From the NCBI RefSeq assembly GCF_900115775.1, contig NZ_FOXS01000004.1, positions 62,001 through 126,000 of the forward strand: 64,000 nt of DNA, given 5' to 3'. Positions 27,927-37,230 of the stretch are shown here, piece by piece. Under the pieces are notes generated by a model, which searched no databases, was not told the DNA's origin, and worked only from the letters and a program-made list of their open reading frames with translations. Position 1 is the first letter of the stretch, and each line of letters opens with the position of its first letter. The stretch comes from Hymenobacter arizonensis (GTDB lineage Bacteria; Bacteroidota; Bacteroidia; Cytophagales; Hymenobacteraceae). The position numbers were made by a program, and so were the translations under genes.

Positions 27927-27965
27927 AAACGGCCGGCTTTCCCACGTGGGAAAGCCGGCCGTTTT
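27927..27965. terminator. bidirectional terminator
   Basis: A perfect inverted repeat AAACGGCCGGCTTTCCCAC and its complement, with flanking A and T runs, between the convergent alcohol dehydrogenase and T9SS cargo genes. It should serve both. Confidence 0.85.
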
Positions 27966-27988
27966 AGTAAGCCGCAGATTCTGAGGGT

Positions 27989-30094
27989 TTATTCCTTCAC
28001 CAGTTTCAGGCGTTGCACTTGGCCGTTGCTGTAGCGCACCTGCACCACGTAGAGGCCGCGGGAAAGGGACTGCAAATCGGGGAGACTCATGCTGGTCGTG
28101 GCGTCGGGGCCCAGCATTGGTTGCCAGGTGCGCACCTGGCGGCCGGTGCCGTCGAGCACGCTCACGGTGGCCGGCCCGGCAACCGGAGCTTGCAGCGTCA
28201 GGTTGATTTCAGACGTGAACGGGTTGGGAAAGCCCTGCACCGCAGTGGCCGCAACTGCGCCAAAAGTGACAGTGCGCGGGCCAAAGAAACTCTCCTTGCC
28301 GTCGAGGTCGAGCTGGCGCAGGCGGTAGTAGCGCGTTCCGGCGTTGGCGCCCGCCGCGTCGCGGTACTGGTAGTTGCGCGCAGTGCTGCTGTTCGCCATT
28401 TCGGCGGCCACAAAGCCCAGCGCACGGAAGACCACTCCATCGTTGGAAGCCTGCACTTCAAACCCTTTGTTGTTGATTTCCTGGGCCGTGGTCCAGTTTA
28501 GCACCGCATCGGTGCCGCTGGCTACTGCCGTGAAGCTGGTGAGGCCTACCGGCAGCGGAGCCAGCTGGTCGCCGAGGGTGAAGAGCGCTGCTAGTGTACC
28601 GTTGATGCCGGTGCGGGTCAGCACATTGTTATTTACGTCGAGCGTAGTTCGCTGCAGGTTGGTGAAGGGAACACCACCCGTAATAGAGCTAAACAGCACA
28701 AGGTTGTTCTCGGGAATGCCGTTCACTTCTGCATCCAAGTAGCGGAAGCTGAGGTCGAAGGTATGGTCATCGGGGTACTCACTCGCAAAGCTGAAACCGC
28801 GCTTGACGCTTTGGCTCGGTGGCACTCCGTTGAATATGAGGCCTGTGGTGCGCGTGGCCAGCGTAATGCCCGGCGATACCGGGTCAGTGGTAGTGATGCT
28901 TACTCCTATGTTCCCAAAGTCGTTGGGCACGCCAGAACTCAAAAACCGTCGGGCCCGCAAAAAGCCTAATACATAACTGGTTTCCGTTTCTCCCACAACT
29001 TGCGCGTTGGTGGCTAGGTCAATATTATATAGAATCGAATTGTCGGTACGGGTCGACACGATGCCGCCCGCGCCCGCGAATGTGAGAGAGTTGAAAATTT
29101 CCATTCGGCCGGTCAGGATTTTGGTGCCTCCGCCTTGCACCACAAACTCGCGGAAAATGCTGCCGTCGAAGGTCTGCGTTTCCCCCGCTAAGACGAATAC
29201 CCCACCAGTTTGCCCAAACCCGTTGTTAGGGTCTCTGAAGTCACCGTACACCTCGAGCCTTCCCCCGGCCAGGAAATTGCGGGCGCCCTGGCCACCATCA
29301 TGACCCAAAATGGTCAAGGTGCGCACTTTTGCCACGCCGCCCTTAATGGTAGGGTAGTTAGGTAGCGTTCCTTGTGTAGCTGGTATAAAAGCAATGGTCG
29401 CGTCAGTGTTTTCGTCAGGAAATCTCCCTGGGCTCCAGTTGCGCGTGTCAAACCAATCGTCGCTTTGGGCACCCGTCCACTGCACGGGCACAATGCCCGC
29501 CACGGTAAAAGTCGTGGTGTAGTTGTTGCCCGAGTTGTTGTCGAAGATGAAGGCTGAGCCCCCGCCGCCTCTCCTGAAGGTGTAAAGGCCCTGAAAAAAG
29601 ACCTCCAACACGTAGGTGCCAGGGCCGCTGGTGGCCGCTAGCAGGTTGGGGTTGGTGGAGGTGTTCAGCCACTGTTTGTTGCGGGCGTTGGTGTTTCCTA
29701 CAAGGCTCAGGGGCAATGAAGTAAACGTGGCAGGAGGAGTGCCGCCTTGGGGGTACACCCGGTAGAATAGCTGTACCGACTCGACTTCGTCGTTACCGGT
29801 TTCGTTCGTATTTGCTTCGGCACCCAAACGCAAAGAGCCACTTACACGGTCGAAGGTGCCAACATTGCCAATGCCTGTAAAGGGCTGCCCGCCACCCGCG
29901 CTGTTGTTGGTGTAGTAGCGGACGCCATTGAGGATGACGAAATCCCTCGTGAACTCTGTGGCGGCGGCTGGCATAGCCAGCGAGGTAAGCAGTAACAGGG
30001 CAAGTCCCATCAGCAACTGATGCCTGGGAAAGGAGAATGCTCTGTTTGAATAAGAGTGGATGTTATTCCGGACGTTGTTTATAAGTTTTTCCAT
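27989..30094 (-). CDS. T9SS type A sorting domain protein (large cargo)
   Basis: A 701-residue secreted protein. An N-terminal signal peptide (LLMGLALLLLTSLAMPAAA, residues about 28-46) is followed by a strand-rich body with parallel-strand-like repeats (VFVLAGETQTFDGSIFREFVVQGGGTKILTGRMEIFNSLTFAG). A fibronectin-like segment follows (ALNWTTAQEINNKGFEVQASNDGVVF-type). The C-terminal sorting domain begins at QGFPNPFTSEINLTL and ends QVRYSNGQVQRLKLVKE. This domain directs export by the type IX system and surface attachment. No catalytic motif recognised. Confidence 0.88.
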   Translation of the reverse strand: MEKLINNVRNNIHSYSNRAFSFPRHQLLMGLALLLLTSLAMPAAATEFTRDFVILNGVRYYTNNSAGGGQPFTGIGNVGTFDRVSGSLRLGAEANTNETGNDEVESVQLFYRVYPQGGTPPATFTSLPLSLVGNTNARNKQWLNTSTNPNLLAATSGPGTYVLEVFFQGLYTFRRGGGGSAFIFDNNSGNNYTTTFTVAGIVPVQWTGAQSDDWFDTRNWSPGRFPDENTDATIAFIPATQGTLPNYPTIKGGVAKVRTLTILGHDGGQGARNFLAGGRLEVYGDFRDPNNGFGQTGGVFVLAGETQTFDGSIFREFVVQGGGTKILTGRMEIFNSLTFAGAGGIVSTRTDNSILYNIDLATNAQVVGETETSYVLGFLRARRFLSSGVPNDFGNIGVSITTTDPVSPGITLATRTTGLIFNGVPPSQSVKRGFSFASEYPDDHTFDLSFRYLDAEVNGIPENNLVLFSSITGGVPFTNLQRTTLDVNNNVLTRTGINGTLAALFTLGDQLAPLPVGLTSFTAVASGTDAVLNWTTAQEINNKGFEVQASNDGVVFRALGFVAAEMANSSTARNYQYRDAAGANAGTRYYRLRQLDLDGKESFFGPRTVTFGAVAATAVQGFPNPFTSEINLTLQAPVAGPATVSVLDGTGRQVRTWQPMLGPDATTSMSLPDLQSLSRGLYVVQVRYSNGQVQRLKLVKE

Positions 30095-30344
30095 GGCTTC
30101 TCATAGCTAAATTGGATTAGTCAGTAGAGGTAAATCTCCTGAATTGTGTACGAGAGAGCCGAGGGAAAAGTGCCGCTTATTGACTATTAATTATTGGTTT
30201 AATGCATTGAAAATTATCTATATATGAGAAGAAACAGCCCGTGTGATTTCTGTCAGCAGCTTCCTCCTGCCGAGCCATTTGCTTGGCTGTAGAGCTTGAC
30301 TTGGTTAGTGCATTAAGCACCACGTAGCGGCTGGCGGCAAAGGG

Positions 30345-30445
30345 CACAAAAAAGCCCTCCCCCAGGGAAGAGCTTGGCCGCAGCGGTACTAAATAATTTG
30401 CCCCGAGCTGCGGCCCATTGCAGTGGGCCGTAACTCGGGGCAGCT
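30345..30445 (-). terminator. stem-loop region downstream of the second T9SS cargo gene
   Basis: A long stem TGCCCCGAG../..CTCGGGGCA with an inner GGCCCA/TGGGCC pair lies at 30399-30442, 19 nt past the stop. A weaker hairpin with an A run (T run on the minus strand) lies at about 30346-30375. The rest of 30095-30345 must hold the promoter of the large cargo gene, but I could not identify it. Confidence 0.5.
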
Positions 30446-30460
30446 AGTTAAACACGTTAA

Positions 30461-31483
30461 TTAGTGGGAAACAATAAATCGTTTTTGGATAGGGGTAAGG
30501 GTAATGTTACTGGTTAGGGTCAGGATGTAGCTGCCGGGGGCAATGCCGGCGGGTAGGGGTAGAAGCGTGAGGTAGCGGGCATCGGGAGGCGTAAGGGCCT
30601 GGGCCACGAGCACCCGGCCCACGGTATCGGTGATGCGCAGGCGAATTTCTTCGCCCTCGTAAGACTGGGCCAACAACTGGATGGGCTGTCCTGCACTGGG
30701 GTTGGGGTACACGTCGAGGGCGCGGGCCAGGCGGGGAGCGGGTTCCAGAGCCACTACTGGGCTATACTTCACGGTGCCGTCGCGGTCTACCTGCCGCAGG
30801 CGGTAGTAGGTGCGTTGCACCAGCCGCTTTGGGTCGGGCCACTGGTAAGCGCGGGCCTGGGTGCTGAAGCCCGCCGCCAGCACGGGCCCAACCTCCGAAT
30901 AGGTCACCCCGTCGGACGAGCGCTCTACTCCGAAGTAATTCGAGTTACGCTCGGTGGCTGTGTTCCAGCGCAGCGTGGCCAGGCTGCGCTCGTCTACCGA
31001 ACCACTGAAATGGGCCAGCTCTACGGGCAGGGGAGCCATTGGGGCGTTGCGGGTAGCTACCGAAACGCTGGTGCCGCGGGTGTGATAAGCAATGCTGGTG
31101 CCGTCTGAGTTGTATTCGGCGTTGGTGATGTAGTAATAAGTGCCGGGCCGCAGGCCCGTGACCTTGGCCGAGTGGCCCGTGCCGCTGTACACCACGTGCC
31201 CCGACCCCAGCGTGCTGCCCTGGCCAAACTGTGCACTGCCGGTGTAAAACTGGTCATTGGCCGCTACCAGTGGCACTGGCATGCCGCCGGGCGTAGCCGC
31301 CATGGCTACTACCCGGCCCTGCCCGGTGCCACTGGTACCAAACTCCAACTCGATGGTGGTGGCTGTGACGTCAACAATGCTGACCTCGCCGCCCCGATTG
31401 GGCGCCACCACCTGAGCCTGAGCCCTGCCAAAGGATAACCCCGCTGCCAGCCACAACAGGGTGGATATAATATGCAACCGCAT
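30461..31483 (-). CDS. T9SS type A sorting domain protein (small cargo)
   Basis: A 340-residue secreted protein with a signal peptide (IISTLLWLAAGLSFGRAQAQ). It has a fibronectin-III-like domain (ATTIELEFGTSGTGQGRVVAM ... GLRPGTYYYITNAEYNSDGT) and a second Ig-like segment (LRWNTATERNSNYFGVERSSDGVTY, LVQRTYYRLRQVDRDG). The type A sorting domain starts at LDVYPNPSAGQPIQLL and ends LTPIQKRFIVSH. It is next to the larger cargo gene but probably separately transcribed. Function unknown; surface adhesion would fit. Confidence 0.88.
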   Translation of the reverse strand: MRLHIISTLLWLAAGLSFGRAQAQVVAPNRGGEVSIVDVTATTIELEFGTSGTGQGRVVAMAATPGGMPVPLVAANDQFYTGSAQFGQGSTLGSGHVVYSGTGHSAKVTGLRPGTYYYITNAEYNSDGTSIAYHTRGTSVSVATRNAPMAPLPVELAHFSGSVDERSLATLRWNTATERNSNYFGVERSSDGVTYSEVGPVLAAGFSTQARAYQWPDPKRLVQRTYYRLRQVDRDGTVKYSPVVALEPAPRLARALDVYPNPSAGQPIQLLAQSYEGEEIRLRITDTVGRVLVAQALTPPDARYLTLLPLPAGIAPGSYILTLTSNITLTPIQKRFIVSH

Positions 31484-31615
31484 AAGAATAGGATAGTAAA
31501 AGTTAAGCTATAATTAATAAAGGGTAAAGGGTGATGGGCTTTTATAACTATTATAATGATGGCGAAAGAAATGTAAATTTTGTTTAAACTGGATAGCTTC
31601 TCTCTTTCGGTATGA

Positions 31616-31644
31616 CAAATATAGGACTGAAATTTAATTAACAA
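31616..31644 (-). promoter_or_regulatory. candidate promoter for the small T9SS cargo gene
   Basis: On the minus strand TTG (31644-31642), an 18-nt spacer and TATATTTG (31623-31616) fit the Bacteroidota -33/-7 pattern. It implies an AT-rich leader of about 130 nt. The remaining AT-rich stretch at 31650-31815 holds nothing that I recognise. Confidence 0.45.
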
Positions 31645-31818
31645 GCCGTAAAAGCTTAAAAAGTGGTTTTAAGCTAAAAATTAATTGAAATTAAAGAAGG
31701 GCGTTGTTTTTGGAGTTTTTGCATAATATAGAATATTTGCAATTTATATTGTTAGCAATAAATGGTATTATATAAGACTGCGGTTTGGTTGTGAATAGAA
31801 TTTGAACAGCGCTTAAAC

Positions 31819-31848
31819 CAAAAAAGGGCAGCCGAGTGGCTGCCCTTA
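31819..31848 (-). terminator. terminator after the PolB-type exonuclease gene
   Basis: GGGCAGCC..GGCTGCCC hairpin with an A run on its left (T run on the minus strand), 31 nt past the stop at 31879. Confidence 0.75.
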
Positions 31849-31878
31849 AGTGGGATGAAAAACAATGCAAGCGGTGCG

Positions 31879-32697
31879 CTAAGCCATCACGCGCATGGTG
31901 GGCACGACGGGCCAGGGCGTATGGGTGACTTGCACCTCGGGCCACAGGGCCTTCTGGCCGGTGTAGTGCAGGAAGACGCGGGCCGTGGTGATGACGTCCT
32001 TCTCGCAATAGGTGACGATGCGCTTAAGGTTTTTCTCGGTCCAGTAGGTGTGGCCCACCTGCGAGCCGTCGATGTCGTCTTTGGGGCTGGGGATGCCGAA
32101 CACGCCGGCCAGCAGGGGCAGGGAAATGTGGCCTTTGTTGTCGCCGAATTTCCAAAGGTCCATGGTGTCGAGCAGGTGGGGCAGGTCCCAGGGCTTGTGG
32201 CCGGCAATGTCGAGCATGGGCGGGATGGCCTGCCCGCAGATGAGCATGCGGCGGCCCAGGTAGCCGTAGTCGAATTCGCGGCCGTTGTGGGCGCAGAGGT
32301 AGTAGCCTTCTTTGGTGGCCGAGGTCAGCTTGGGGCGGTACTCGGGGCTGGCCGGCGGGTAGCGCTCCAAAAACCGGCCGAAGCCGCCCAGCACCTCGCA
32401 CTCGTCGTCGTCGGCAAAGGACTTGACCCGAAACTCCAGCGAGTCGTCGTTGAAATACCGGAAGTAGCCCACCGAAATGCACACAATTTTGCCGAACTCG
32501 GCGTAGAGGCCGGCTTTTTCATACAGCTCGGGGGGGGTTTTGCCGTCGGCTACCTCCTTGGCGTGGCGCTTGGTGCTGAACTTCTCCCAGAGCGACTGGT
32601 GGGCGGCGGGCAGTTCTTCGTGGCAGCTATGGCACGGCACGGTCTCGATATCAACGAAAAAGACTTTGGTGAGGTCAACGTGGCGGAGAATGTGCAT
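31879..32697 (-). CDS. predicted 3'-5' exonuclease, PolB-exonuclease family
   Basis: A 272-residue RNase H-fold exonuclease of the DNA_pol_B_exo2 type. Acidic motif I is FVDIETVP near residues 14-20. Motif II is in CAHNGREFDYGYLGRRML near 150, and motif III is YCEKDVITTARVF near 240 (YxxxD, DEDDy type). Between them are KPWDLPHLLDTMDLWKFGD and LLAGVFGIPSPKDDIDGSQVG. No polymerase domain is present. Probably a repair or nucleic-acid processing nuclease. Confidence 0.88.
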   Translation of the reverse strand: MHILRHVDLTKVFFVDIETVPCHSCHEELPAAHQSLWEKFSTKRHAKEVADGKTPPELYEKAGLYAEFGKIVCISVGYFRYFNDDSLEFRVKSFADDDECEVLGGFGRFLERYPPASPEYRPKLTSATKEGYYLCAHNGREFDYGYLGRRMLICGQAIPPMLDIAGHKPWDLPHLLDTMDLWKFGDNKGHISLPLLAGVFGIPSPKDDIDGSQVGHTYWTEKNLKRIVTYCEKDVITTARVFLHYTGQKALWPEVQVTHTPWPVVPTMRVMA

Positions 32698-32883
32698 GGC
32701 AGCGGCGGGCTATAGTCGAGTATGAAGGTAGGGCCCGGGCGGGCAACCAAACAAAAGTTTGGGTGGAAACGCGGCGTGCCACGAATTATCAATATCACTG
32801 TATTAAATAAAAACTATCGTGCAACGTTGGCGAACTTTGCTGCCTCATTGACTTACTTCTTTTTTCTGCACATACCGTTGCCC

Positions 32884-35394
32884 GTGACCTCATTCTACCG
32901 TTTTGCCCTGCTGGGCCTGCCGCTGGCGGTGGCCGCCCTGTTGCCCCCAGCTACCGCTCATGCCCAAACCAGCCCGGCGGCAACTGCGCCGCCACTCGCC
33001 GGCACCGGCTCGCTCACGGGCGTGGTGCTCGACTCACTGGGTGGTAAGCCCGTGCCCTACGCCACCGTGGTGCTGCTGCCCCCGGCCCCAAATGACAAGG
33101 CGATTACGGGCATCGCCGCCGACGACAACGGCCGATTTGCCTTCACCAAACTGCCGGCAGGCCCGGCCCGGCTGCGCGTCAGCTTCGTAGGCTACGGCAG
33201 CCAGACGCGGGCTGTGGTGGTTACGGAGGGTGCCGTGGACGTGGGCGCGTTTCGGCTGCCCACCGCCGGCACGGCCCTGGGCGAAGCGCTGGTAATCGGC
33301 ACGAAGCCGGTGGTGGAAGTCCGGCCCGACCGTATTGTATATAACGCCGACCAGGACGTGACCAACGCTGGCGGCACCGCCGCCGACGTGCTGCGCAAGG
33401 CCCCGCTGCTGGCCGTTGACGGCGATGGCAACGTGAAAATGCGCGGCTCGGGCAACTTTAGGGTGCTGGTGAACAACAAGCCTTCGCCCACGCTGGCCCA
33501 AAACCTGGCGGAAGCGCTGAAAGGCATTCCGGCCGAGCAGATTCAATCGGTGGAAATCATCACGACGCCGCCGGCTAAGTACGACGGCGAAGGAACCGCC
33601 GGCATCATCAACATTGTGCTGAAGAAAGGCGTGGACCGGGGCCTGAATGGCCGGGTAAGCGCCTCCGGCGGCAACCGGAACTCCAACGGCAATGCCTCGC
33701 TCAACTTCAAGAAGGGCAAGCTCGGGTTCACGTCTTCGGGCGGCACTGGCGCTTGGTACGGGCCGAGCGAGTCGGACCGCACGCGCCTCAACAAGCTCGA
33801 CGGCTCAACCCTAATTCAGCGGGGCACGGGCAACTTCGGCGGCCGGTGGTACTACGGCACCGTGGGCCTCGACTACGACCTGAGCGAGCGGCAAAGCCTG
33901 TCGCTGGCCACCTCGCTGAACCGCTACAATGGCAGCGGCTTCAACAACTTGGTCAACTACGTCACGGCCACCGACGGCACCCGTAACCAAGTATTTACCC
34001 GGCCCACCGAGAGCCTGTTCAGCGGCTTCAACGGCGAGCTCACCGGTACTTACACCAAAACCTTTGCCCAAGCCCGCCGGGAGTGGAGCGTGCTGGGCCA
34101 ATACGCCCGCAACGACGGAACCTTCGGCTACGACTTCGACGAGTACCGGAATTCCTACGTGAACCTGGACACCCGTCTGGCCGACAAACGCGAGCGCAGC
34201 CGCGGCCGCACCCCCGGCAGCGAAGTCACCTTCCAAACCGACCTGGTGCAGCCGTTTGGCGATAAGCAAACCCTCGAAACCGGTCTGAAAACCATCTGGC
34301 GCCAAACGGCATCGGTAGCCAACGTGGACGCCCTCACCCTAGGCCAACCTAACTTTGAGCGCCTGCGGGACCGCGCCACCGACTTCAGCTACGACCAGAA
34401 CGTGCAGTCTGCCTACGCCACCTACACCGCCAAAGTGGGCAAAAAGCTGAACCTAAGCCTGGGCAGCCGCCTGGAGCGCACCGCCCTGGCGGCCGATTTC
34501 CGCATCACCGATACAGGGTTTGAGCAGAGCTACTACTCGCTGCTGCCGAACGGCAACGCGCAGTACGCTTTCAGCGACAACAACAGCGTGCGCCTAGCTT
34601 ACAGCCGCCGCATTACCCGGCCCTTCATCGACTACCTCAACCCGTTCGTGGACCGCAGCGACCCGCAGAACATCTCCTTTGGCAACCCCGAGCTCGACCC
34701 GGAGCTAACCGATTCGTACGAGCTGAGCTTTAACACCAACGGCAAGGCGGGGTCGCTGAACATCTCGGGCTCGGTGCGGCGCACCGACAATGCCATTGAG
34801 CCCATCCGCAAGCTGGCTCCTGAGTTGGGAATTACCGATGCGGCCCCCGGCGCAACCGCCCAAACCTTCGCCAACGTGGCCTCCAACGCCTTTTACCAGC
34901 TTAACTTCTACGGCTCGGCCAAGCCGGCGAAAGGCTGGGACATCAGCGGCGGGCCCGACGTGCAGTACATCGTGCGCCGCAGTCCCGCGCTGGGCATCAC
35001 GCGCCAAGGCTTCACTGCCGGTTTGAATTTCAACACTTCTTACAAGTTGCCAAAGAAATTCACGCTGCAGTCGTTTCTGTACTCTTCGCTGCCTTCGCCC
35101 GACTTACAAGGCCGCGGCTCTGCCAACCTGTACTACTCGCTCGGCGCCAAGAAAACGCTGCTGAACGACAAGGCCGATATCACGCTCAACCTGACCAACC
35201 CGTTCAACAACTACTGGCCCTACCGCAATACCCTCGACACCCCGTTTTTTGAGGAGCGGCAGGAGTTTCGGCAGTATCAGCGGGCATTCCGCCTCAGCTT
35301 TAGCTACCGCTTTGGGCAGGAGCAGCAGGGCAAGCAGCGCAAGTCTATTTCGAACGACGACAAGAAGGGCGGCGGCAGCAAGCAGGGCGGCTAA
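32884..35394 (+). CDS. TonB-dependent receptor, outer-membrane beta-barrel family
   Basis: About 836 residues from a GTG at 32884, which opens directly into a signal peptide (FYRFALLGLPLAVAALLPPATAHAQ). The open frame starts 162 nt earlier, but that part is not signal-like. A CarboxypepD_reg-like domain (GSLTGVVLDSLGGKPVPYATVVLLPPAP..) is followed by a plug domain (DRIVYNADQDVTNAGGTAADVLRKAPLLAVDGDGNVKMRG..VEIITTPPAKYDGEGTAGIINIVLK) and a large barrel rich in YxxxxN/R strands. The C-terminus carries a short Lys/Gly tail after RFGQEQQGK. Ligand unknown. It converges with the LytTR gene with a single base between the stop codons. Confidence 0.9.
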   Translation: MTSFYRFALLGLPLAVAALLPPATAHAQTSPAATAPPLAGTGSLTGVVLDSLGGKPVPYATVVLLPPAPNDKAITGIAADDNGRFAFTKLPAGPARLRVSFVGYGSQTRAVVVTEGAVDVGAFRLPTAGTALGEALVIGTKPVVEVRPDRIVYNADQDVTNAGGTAADVLRKAPLLAVDGDGNVKMRGSGNFRVLVNNKPSPTLAQNLAEALKGIPAEQIQSVEIITTPPAKYDGEGTAGIINIVLKKGVDRGLNGRVSASGGNRNSNGNASLNFKKGKLGFTSSGGTGAWYGPSESDRTRLNKLDGSTLIQRGTGNFGGRWYYGTVGLDYDLSERQSLSLATSLNRYNGSGFNNLVNYVTATDGTRNQVFTRPTESLFSGFNGELTGTYTKTFAQARREWSVLGQYARNDGTFGYDFDEYRNSYVNLDTRLADKRERSRGRTPGSEVTFQTDLVQPFGDKQTLETGLKTIWRQTASVANVDALTLGQPNFERLRDRATDFSYDQNVQSAYATYTAKVGKKLNLSLGSRLERTALAADFRITDTGFEQSYYSLLPNGNAQYAFSDNNSVRLAYSRRITRPFIDYLNPFVDRSDPQNISFGNPELDPELTDSYELSFNTNGKAGSLNISGSVRRTDNAIEPIRKLAPELGITDAAPGATAQTFANVASNAFYQLNFYGSAKPAKGWDISGGPDVQYIVRRSPALGITRQGFTAGLNFNTSYKLPKKFTLQSFLYSSLPSPDLQGRGSANLYYSLGAKKTLLNDKADITLNLTNPFNNYWPYRNTLDTPFFEERQEFRQYQRAFRLSFSYRFGQEQQGKQRKSISNDDKKGGGSKQGG

Positions 35395-35395
35395 T

Positions 35396-36142
35396 TCACC
35401 GCAGGTGCAGCTGGCGCAGCACTTCCTGGCGGTAGGTGCTGCCCACGGGCACTTCGCGGGCCCCCACCAGCAGCACGTTGCCGCTGAGGCGCTCCACGCT
35501 GGCCAGATTTACGAGGTAGGACTTGTGCGTGCGCATGAACTGCGTGGCGGGCAGCTGGCTTTCCATTTGCTTCATGGTTTCGGCCGTGAGCAGCATGCGG
35601 CCGGAGGCCAGGTGGCACTTCACGAAATTGCCGTAGCCTTCCACAATGTGCAGGTCGGCAAAGCGAACCCGCTCGGTGCCCGCATCGGTTTTGAGGAAAA
35701 TAGAATCGGCGGCCGGTGGGGCCTGGGCGACTGGCGGGGCAGGAGCAGGCGCGGGAGAAGTCGGCGGGCTACCCGCCTGCAAGCGGCTGATGGTTTTCAC
35801 AAAGCGCTCGAAGCGAATGGGCTTGAGCAGGTAGTCGACCACGCCGAGGTCGTAGGCATCGATGGCGTGAGCGGCGTGCGCCGTGCACAGCACCACGGCC
35901 GGAGGTTGCGGCAGGGCGCGCAGCAGCTCTAGGCCGGTGAGCTCGGGCATGTCCACGTCCAGAAAAAGGACATCGACGGGGGTGGTGCGCAAAAACGTGA
36001 GGGCTTCTACCGCGCCGTAGCAGCTGCCGGCCCAGGTCACGAGGCCGGGTAGGCGGTCGAGGTAGGCGCGCATCACGGTGTGGGCCAGCGGCTCATCGTC
36101 AACCAGCAAACACCTCAATGGAGCAGGAGCAGAAACGGACAT
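35396..36142 (-). CDS. LytTR family response regulator
   Basis: A 248-residue regulator. The receiver domain (residues about 8-125) has LLVDDEPLA, the phosphoacceptor Asp in DVLFLDVDMPELTGLE and Lys in LLKPIRFERF. A Pro/Ala-rich linker near 135-155 leads to the LytTR DNA-binding domain (FADLHIVEGYGNFVKCHL..LLTAETMKQMESQLPATQFMRTHKSYLVNLASVERL). It overlaps the LytS-type kinase gene by 1 nt and is co-transcribed with it. LytTR domains bind direct repeats about 21 bp apart; three such repeats lie upstream of the operon (37231-37284). Confidence 0.93.
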   Translation of the reverse strand: MSVSAPAPLRCLLVDDEPLAHTVMRAYLDRLPGLVTWAGSCYGAVEALTFLRTTPVDVLFLDVDMPELTGLELLRALPQPPAVVLCTAHAAHAIDAYDLGVVDYLLKPIRFERFVKTISRLQAGSPPTSPAPAPAPPVAQAPPAADSIFLKTDAGTERVRFADLHIVEGYGNFVKCHLASGRMLLTAETMKQMESQLPATQFMRTHKSYLVNLASVERLSGNVLLVGAREVPVGSTYRQEVLRQLHLR

Positions 36143-37179
36143 CAGAGCACGAGCTGAAGGTTGGTGGCGTAAAACGTGTCGGTGGCCTTGATGTCGAGCC
36201 GGTGGCGCTTGCCGGGGTAGTACTGCGCCAGCCGCGCCCGCAAGGTAGGCAGCCCCAGGCCCGATGGCGTGGCCCGGAAGTGCGGCGGAATGCTGTTGCC
36301 GGTGCGCAGGGTCAGGCCCACGTCGCTCTGGGTCAGGTGAATGTGAATAGTGTTTTCCCCGCTTGGGCCAATGGCGTGCTTGAAGCAGTTTTCGACCAAT
36401 GGCAGGAGCAGGAGCGGGGCCAGGGGTTGCTCGGGCCGGGGCAGGTCTACCGTGAATTCTACCTGGGTGTTGTGGCGCAGGCGGAGCTTTTCCAGCCCGA
36501 TGTAGTTGGCCAGGTACTCGGCTTCGGTGCCCACGGTCACGGCGCTTTGGCGGGAGCTGTCGAGCTGGTAGCGCATCAGGCCGGCCAGCTGCAGCAGGGC
36601 TTCGGGCATTTGGTCGGGCGCGGCCAGGCTCAGGCCGTAGAGGTTGTTGAGGGTGTTAAACAGGAAGTGCTGGTTGACCTGGGCTTTGAGCAAGCTGAGC
36701 TCGGTTTCGAGCTGCAGGGCCCGCATCTTCTGCATCTGAAAGTGGCTCACGATGCCGCGCCGCACGTAGCGGGCAATGGTGGCCATTATCAGCCCAAACA
36801 GCACATTGCCGGCGCCTTCCCCCAGCCTAAAAGCCCAGCTGACCGGCGCTTTCGCATCAGACATGCGGAAATGCACAAAATTTACTTCATCGACGTGCTC
36901 CACCAGCAGAAGCAGCGCCCCTCCGGCTAGCAACGTGGCCACCGTGGCTACGGCGTAGAGCGCATAGCGACGCTGCTCTAGCAGGTGCGTCAGCAGCCAG
37001 TAGTGCACATAAATGGCCAGGGCGGTCACGCTCAGCAAGGCTAGCGAGTACTGGCGGCCAAAAACCTTCAGGTGAGAACCCTGCGAGGGCGGCGACAGCA
37101 CCTCGCAGATGCCGAATACCAGCAACCACACGATGCCGTGGCGCACGGCCCGACGTCTAAAAAAGTGGGCGAATGTCAT
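36142..37179 (-). CDS. LytS-type sensor histidine kinase
   Basis: A 345-residue kinase with four predicted membrane helices in the first 150 residues (for example GIVWLLVFGICEV, SLALLSVTALAIYVHYWLLTHLL, TVATLLAGGALLLLVEHV, VLFGLIMATIARYV). No extracytoplasmic domain is seen. The His_kinase core LLKAQVNQHFLFNTLNNLYGLSL holds the phosphorylated His. The ATPase part has LLLLPLVENCFKHAIG (N box) and GLGLPTLRARLAQYY (G box). It is first in the operon with the LytTR regulator. Its membrane-buried sensor suggests an envelope or lipophilic signal. Confidence 0.92.
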   Translation of the reverse strand: MTFAHFFRRRAVRHGIVWLLVFGICEVLSPPSQGSHLKVFGRQYSLALLSVTALAIYVHYWLLTHLLEQRRYALYAVATVATLLAGGALLLLVEHVDEVNFVHFRMSDAKAPVSWAFRLGEGAGNVLFGLIMATIARYVRRGIVSHFQMQKMRALQLETELSLLKAQVNQHFLFNTLNNLYGLSLAAPDQMPEALLQLAGLMRYQLDSSRQSAVTVGTEAEYLANYIGLEKLRLRHNTQVEFTVDLPRPEQPLAPLLLLPLVENCFKHAIGPSGENTIHIHLTQSDVGLTLRTGNSIPPHFRATPSGLGLPTLRARLAQYYPGKRHRLDIKATDTFYATNLQLVL

Positions 37180-37183
37180 GCTG

Positions 37184-37191
37184 CAAAACTA
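37184..37191 (-). promoter_or_regulatory. candidate -7 element for the LytS/LytTR operon (TAGTTTTG)
   Basis: On the minus strand TAGTTTTG fits TAnnTTTG but ends only 4 nt before the kinase ATG, so the transcript would be nearly leaderless. The triple LytTR-type repeat lies 40-90 bp upstream of it, in an activator position. Confidence 0.35.
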
Positions 37192-37230
37192 CAGGGCGGG
37201 CCCGGGCGCTTGCGCTTAAATATGACGAAC

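Noticed and set aside
32722-32883. N-terminal extension of the TonB receptor from the ATG at 32722
   Set aside because: It would place 54 residues before a textbook signal peptide and runs toward the divergent exonuclease gene; the GTG at 32884 fits better.
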